A stretch of 7,926 nucleotides of DNA from DATAMF01 sp964472565. GTDB lineage: Bacteria > Chloroflexota > Anaerolineae > Aggregatilineales > Aggregatilineaceae. The first letter of the stretch is position 1. The number at the start of each line of letters is the position of its first letter. This document shows, in pieces, positions 6,496-7,926 of the stretch. The translations under genes were made by a program, and so were the position numbers. The notes under the pieces are model-generated. The model was not told the origin of the DNA. It did no database searches and was given only the letters and a program-made list of their open reading frames with translations. The DNA lies in NCBI GenBank assembly GCA_964472565.1, contig CAYYNB010000233.1, positions 1 to 7,926 on the forward strand. The letters run 5' to 3'.

Positions 6496-7805
6496 GTATG
6501 TAAAACAGCCTGTCGGTGACGATAATGACAATGTTTGGCACGCGCCTGATGTCGTCGCCGCCAGACGGACCAGGCTAAGATGAACTCTACCGAGCGTGCC
6601 ATGTTCCATACAAGACGCCCAATGAGGCGACGGATTTCCGAGACAGTCAAGGGCAACAGGTCAGGCTCCGGCAGCGACTTGTTTTTTTGTACTGTCCATC
6701 GGAAGGGCTTGACATCGCGTCACGGTCAGGAAAGCTAAGGCCAGCATCGACAGGGTGATATGACGATACCAGCCCGGCCAATGACGCACTTCATACTCGT
6801 CCAGACCCGTTTCGCTTTTGCCGACTTCAAAACACTCTTCAATCGTCCAGCGCATTGACCAAGGTTTGAAGGGAAGTGTCCGCCGGTGCAAAGACCACAA
6901 AATAGGCGAGTTCACGGCCGCTCAAACTGCGCCGGACCAGTAAGGCATGGAGCACGTTATCGGACTGTCCCCAGCGTGACAAGAGCAACAGCGCCCAGTC
7001 ATACACACGCGGCCCTTTGGCTCCCGCGCCACAACTCAGGTGCTGCCAGGCATCCGAGGGCAGCGCGGCGGCACGTTCATCCGCGCGTTGCTGATAAAAC
7101 TCATTCCACAGCGGTTCGTCTTTCTTGATCCCCAGCACAAACCACCGTTGCTGTTCTTCCAACCACACCCGGAGGCGGCGATCACCCCCATAGATACTGT
7201 CATCGGTGACCCACTGGGCAGGAATCTGGGCTGCGAAAGCCCGTTCCAGCATTTGCCGCCCCAACGCCGGTTTGGTGGCGAAGGTTATCTCCTCAGGCAC
7301 TTTCGCTTCCTGGCGACGCACCTGATCGGTCACCCACTCCTGGGGGAGATACAATACCCGGTCAATCAATGCCTGGCCTTTCTCGCTCGCATACCCCAGA
7401 AACACCCCGATTTGACAGTTTTCCACCCGCCCGGCGGTGCCGCTGTATTGTCGCTTCACGCCTACCGAATGCGTGCCTTTCTTCAAAAAGCCGCTCTCAT
7501 CCAGCACCAATACCCCCTGCTCATGGCCTAACGTTTCCAGCACATACTCACGCAGGTCATCGCGTACCCCGTCCACATCCCACACGGCGGTACTCAGCAA
7601 GCGTTGCATCCCATCCGGCGTTGCTTTGCCTGCCTCTTCCACTAATTGCCACCCATTTTCCCGTTGGATATCGCTCATCAATCCGCGCAAGTACGCCAGC
7701 GCGCGTTGGCGCGGTTCCACCCGCTCAAAGCGTTGCCCAATCCGGCTTCCTAGAACTCTTAGTGCTCCCGCCCATCTTTCTTTCTACCGTTTCTGCTTCC
7801 ACCAT
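6479..7805 (-). pseudogene. IS701-family transposase, broken into four frames
   Basis: The family fold can be followed from ATG 7805 (GGGAG 8 bases upstream) to the left end of the element. The first eight codons encode MVEAETVE. A duplicated GAAA tetranucleotide (7776-7784) then shifts the frame. The main segment (about 7783-6839) carries RWAGALRVLGSRIGQRFERVE, RALAYLRGLMSDIQRENGWQ, the first Asp in LVLDESGFLKKG, QYSGTAGRVENCQIGVFLGYAS, and the second Asp in VTDDSIYGGD. A break near 6855 leads to the third frame, with RWTIEECFEVGK (an R-3-E-6-K signature with the catalytic Glu) and GLDEYEVRHWPGWYRHITL. An A7 run (complement of 6682-6688) shifts the frame again, and the normal C-terminus LPLTVSEIRRLIGRLVW and LAWSVWRRRHQA follows. 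That last frame has no stop inside the element and runs on to 6423. No functional transposase can be made without several corrections. Confidence 0.85.
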
Positions 7806-7855
7806 TTTTTCGCTCCCGTTCCACCCTACGGACGTGAGCTTTCATTCTATCGCGT

Positions 7856-7872
7856 TATCTGCGGCTGTAGTA
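7856..7872 (-). repeat. Right terminal inverted repeat of the IS701-type element
   Basis: This is the perfect inverted partner of 6479-6495. Just inside it, on the minus strand, TAGAAT (7849-7844) is a plausible -10 box 39 bases before the transposase ATG at 7805, though no matching -35 box is present. Confidence 0.9.
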
Positions 7873-7876
7873 CTAG
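7873..7876. repeat. CTAG target-site duplication, right copy
   Basis: This is the second copy of the 4-bp site found at 6475-6478. Removing the element and one copy joins 7877-7926 directly to the leader of the membrane protein gene. Confidence 0.65.
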
Positions 7877-7926
7877 TGGGTCAAGTGGCACGCGTATCGC
7901 CATAGGGGATGAAAAGGCGTAAAATG
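7877..7926. other. Right flank; former upstream region of the membrane protein gene
   Basis: These 50 bases precede the IS701-type insertion and would have been the natural leader or promoter region of the membrane protein gene. On the minus strand TTGACC at 7884-7879 resembles a -35 box, and the insertion falls a few bases downstream of it. No coding sequence can be assigned. Confidence 0.4.

Larger units (their letters stand above)
6479..7872 (-). mobile_element. IS701-type insertion sequence, 1394 bp, complete ends
   Basis: The element is bounded by identical 17-bp inverted repeats (6479-6495 and 7856-7872) and by CTAG on each side. It contains one transposase reading frame on the minus strand that is broken three times. 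The ends are perfectly matched, so the element could still be moved by a transposase supplied from another copy. It lies 27 bases upstream of the membrane protein start, with its transposase reading toward that gene, and separates that gene from its original upstream sequence at 7877-7926. Confidence 0.88.

Noticed and set aside
7844..7884. TTGACC at 7884-7879 with a -10 inside the inverted repeat as a hybrid promoter
   Set aside because: At 17-19 base spacing the possible -10 boxes (CAGATA, GATAAC) are poor, and the better TAGAAT is too far away.
7040..7922. Several overlapping plus-strand open frames at the right end
   Set aside because: They lie opposite the recognisable IS701 transposase, carry no motifs, and some cross the inverted repeat and end of the element.

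Overview
The window looks like bacterial chromosome, probably Chloroflexota (Anaerolineae-like). That placement is an inference from two things: a large membrane glycosyltransferase-like protein with a C-terminal beta-domain of a kind common in that phylum, and an IS1-like transposase with a membrane-anchor-like N-terminus that I also associate with it. No rRNA, tRNA or CRISPR array is visible. Every gene I can support lies on the minus strand, so the region is transcribed from right to left.

Layout in the direction of transcription. The far right 50 bases are ordinary flank. Next is a complete IS701-type insertion sequence (6479-7872) with perfect 17-bp terminal inverted repeats and CTAG on both sides. 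Its transposase frame is broken in three places. It sits 27 bases upstream of the start of an intact 626-residue multi-pass membrane protein (4567-6447). Beyond that gene comes a 296-base stretch without genes, then an intact but unusual IS1-like transposase (3041-4270). A 227-base spacer follows that carries a strong plus-strand terminator. Next is an IS3/IS481-like integrase-core element (about 1494-2813) whose transposase has one frameshift. Last is the start of a secreted Calx-beta repeat protein (1-1347), which runs off the left edge.

The two cargo genes (membrane glycosyltransferase-like protein, secreted repeat protein) both point to the cell envelope or surface. Three unrelated IS elements occupy the intervals upstream of and between them, all oriented the same way as the genes. 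Each cargo gene therefore has an IS just upstream and may depend on transcription from it. The frame damage is confined to transposases while the cargo genes are clean. This fits IS decay under relaxed selection, although homopolymer sequencing errors could explain one or two of the breaks. I see no defence, biosynthetic or regulatory system here, and nothing I would call a new biological system. The most informative features are the decayed but well-bounded IS701 element, the unassigned terminator and the unusual IS1-like transposase.
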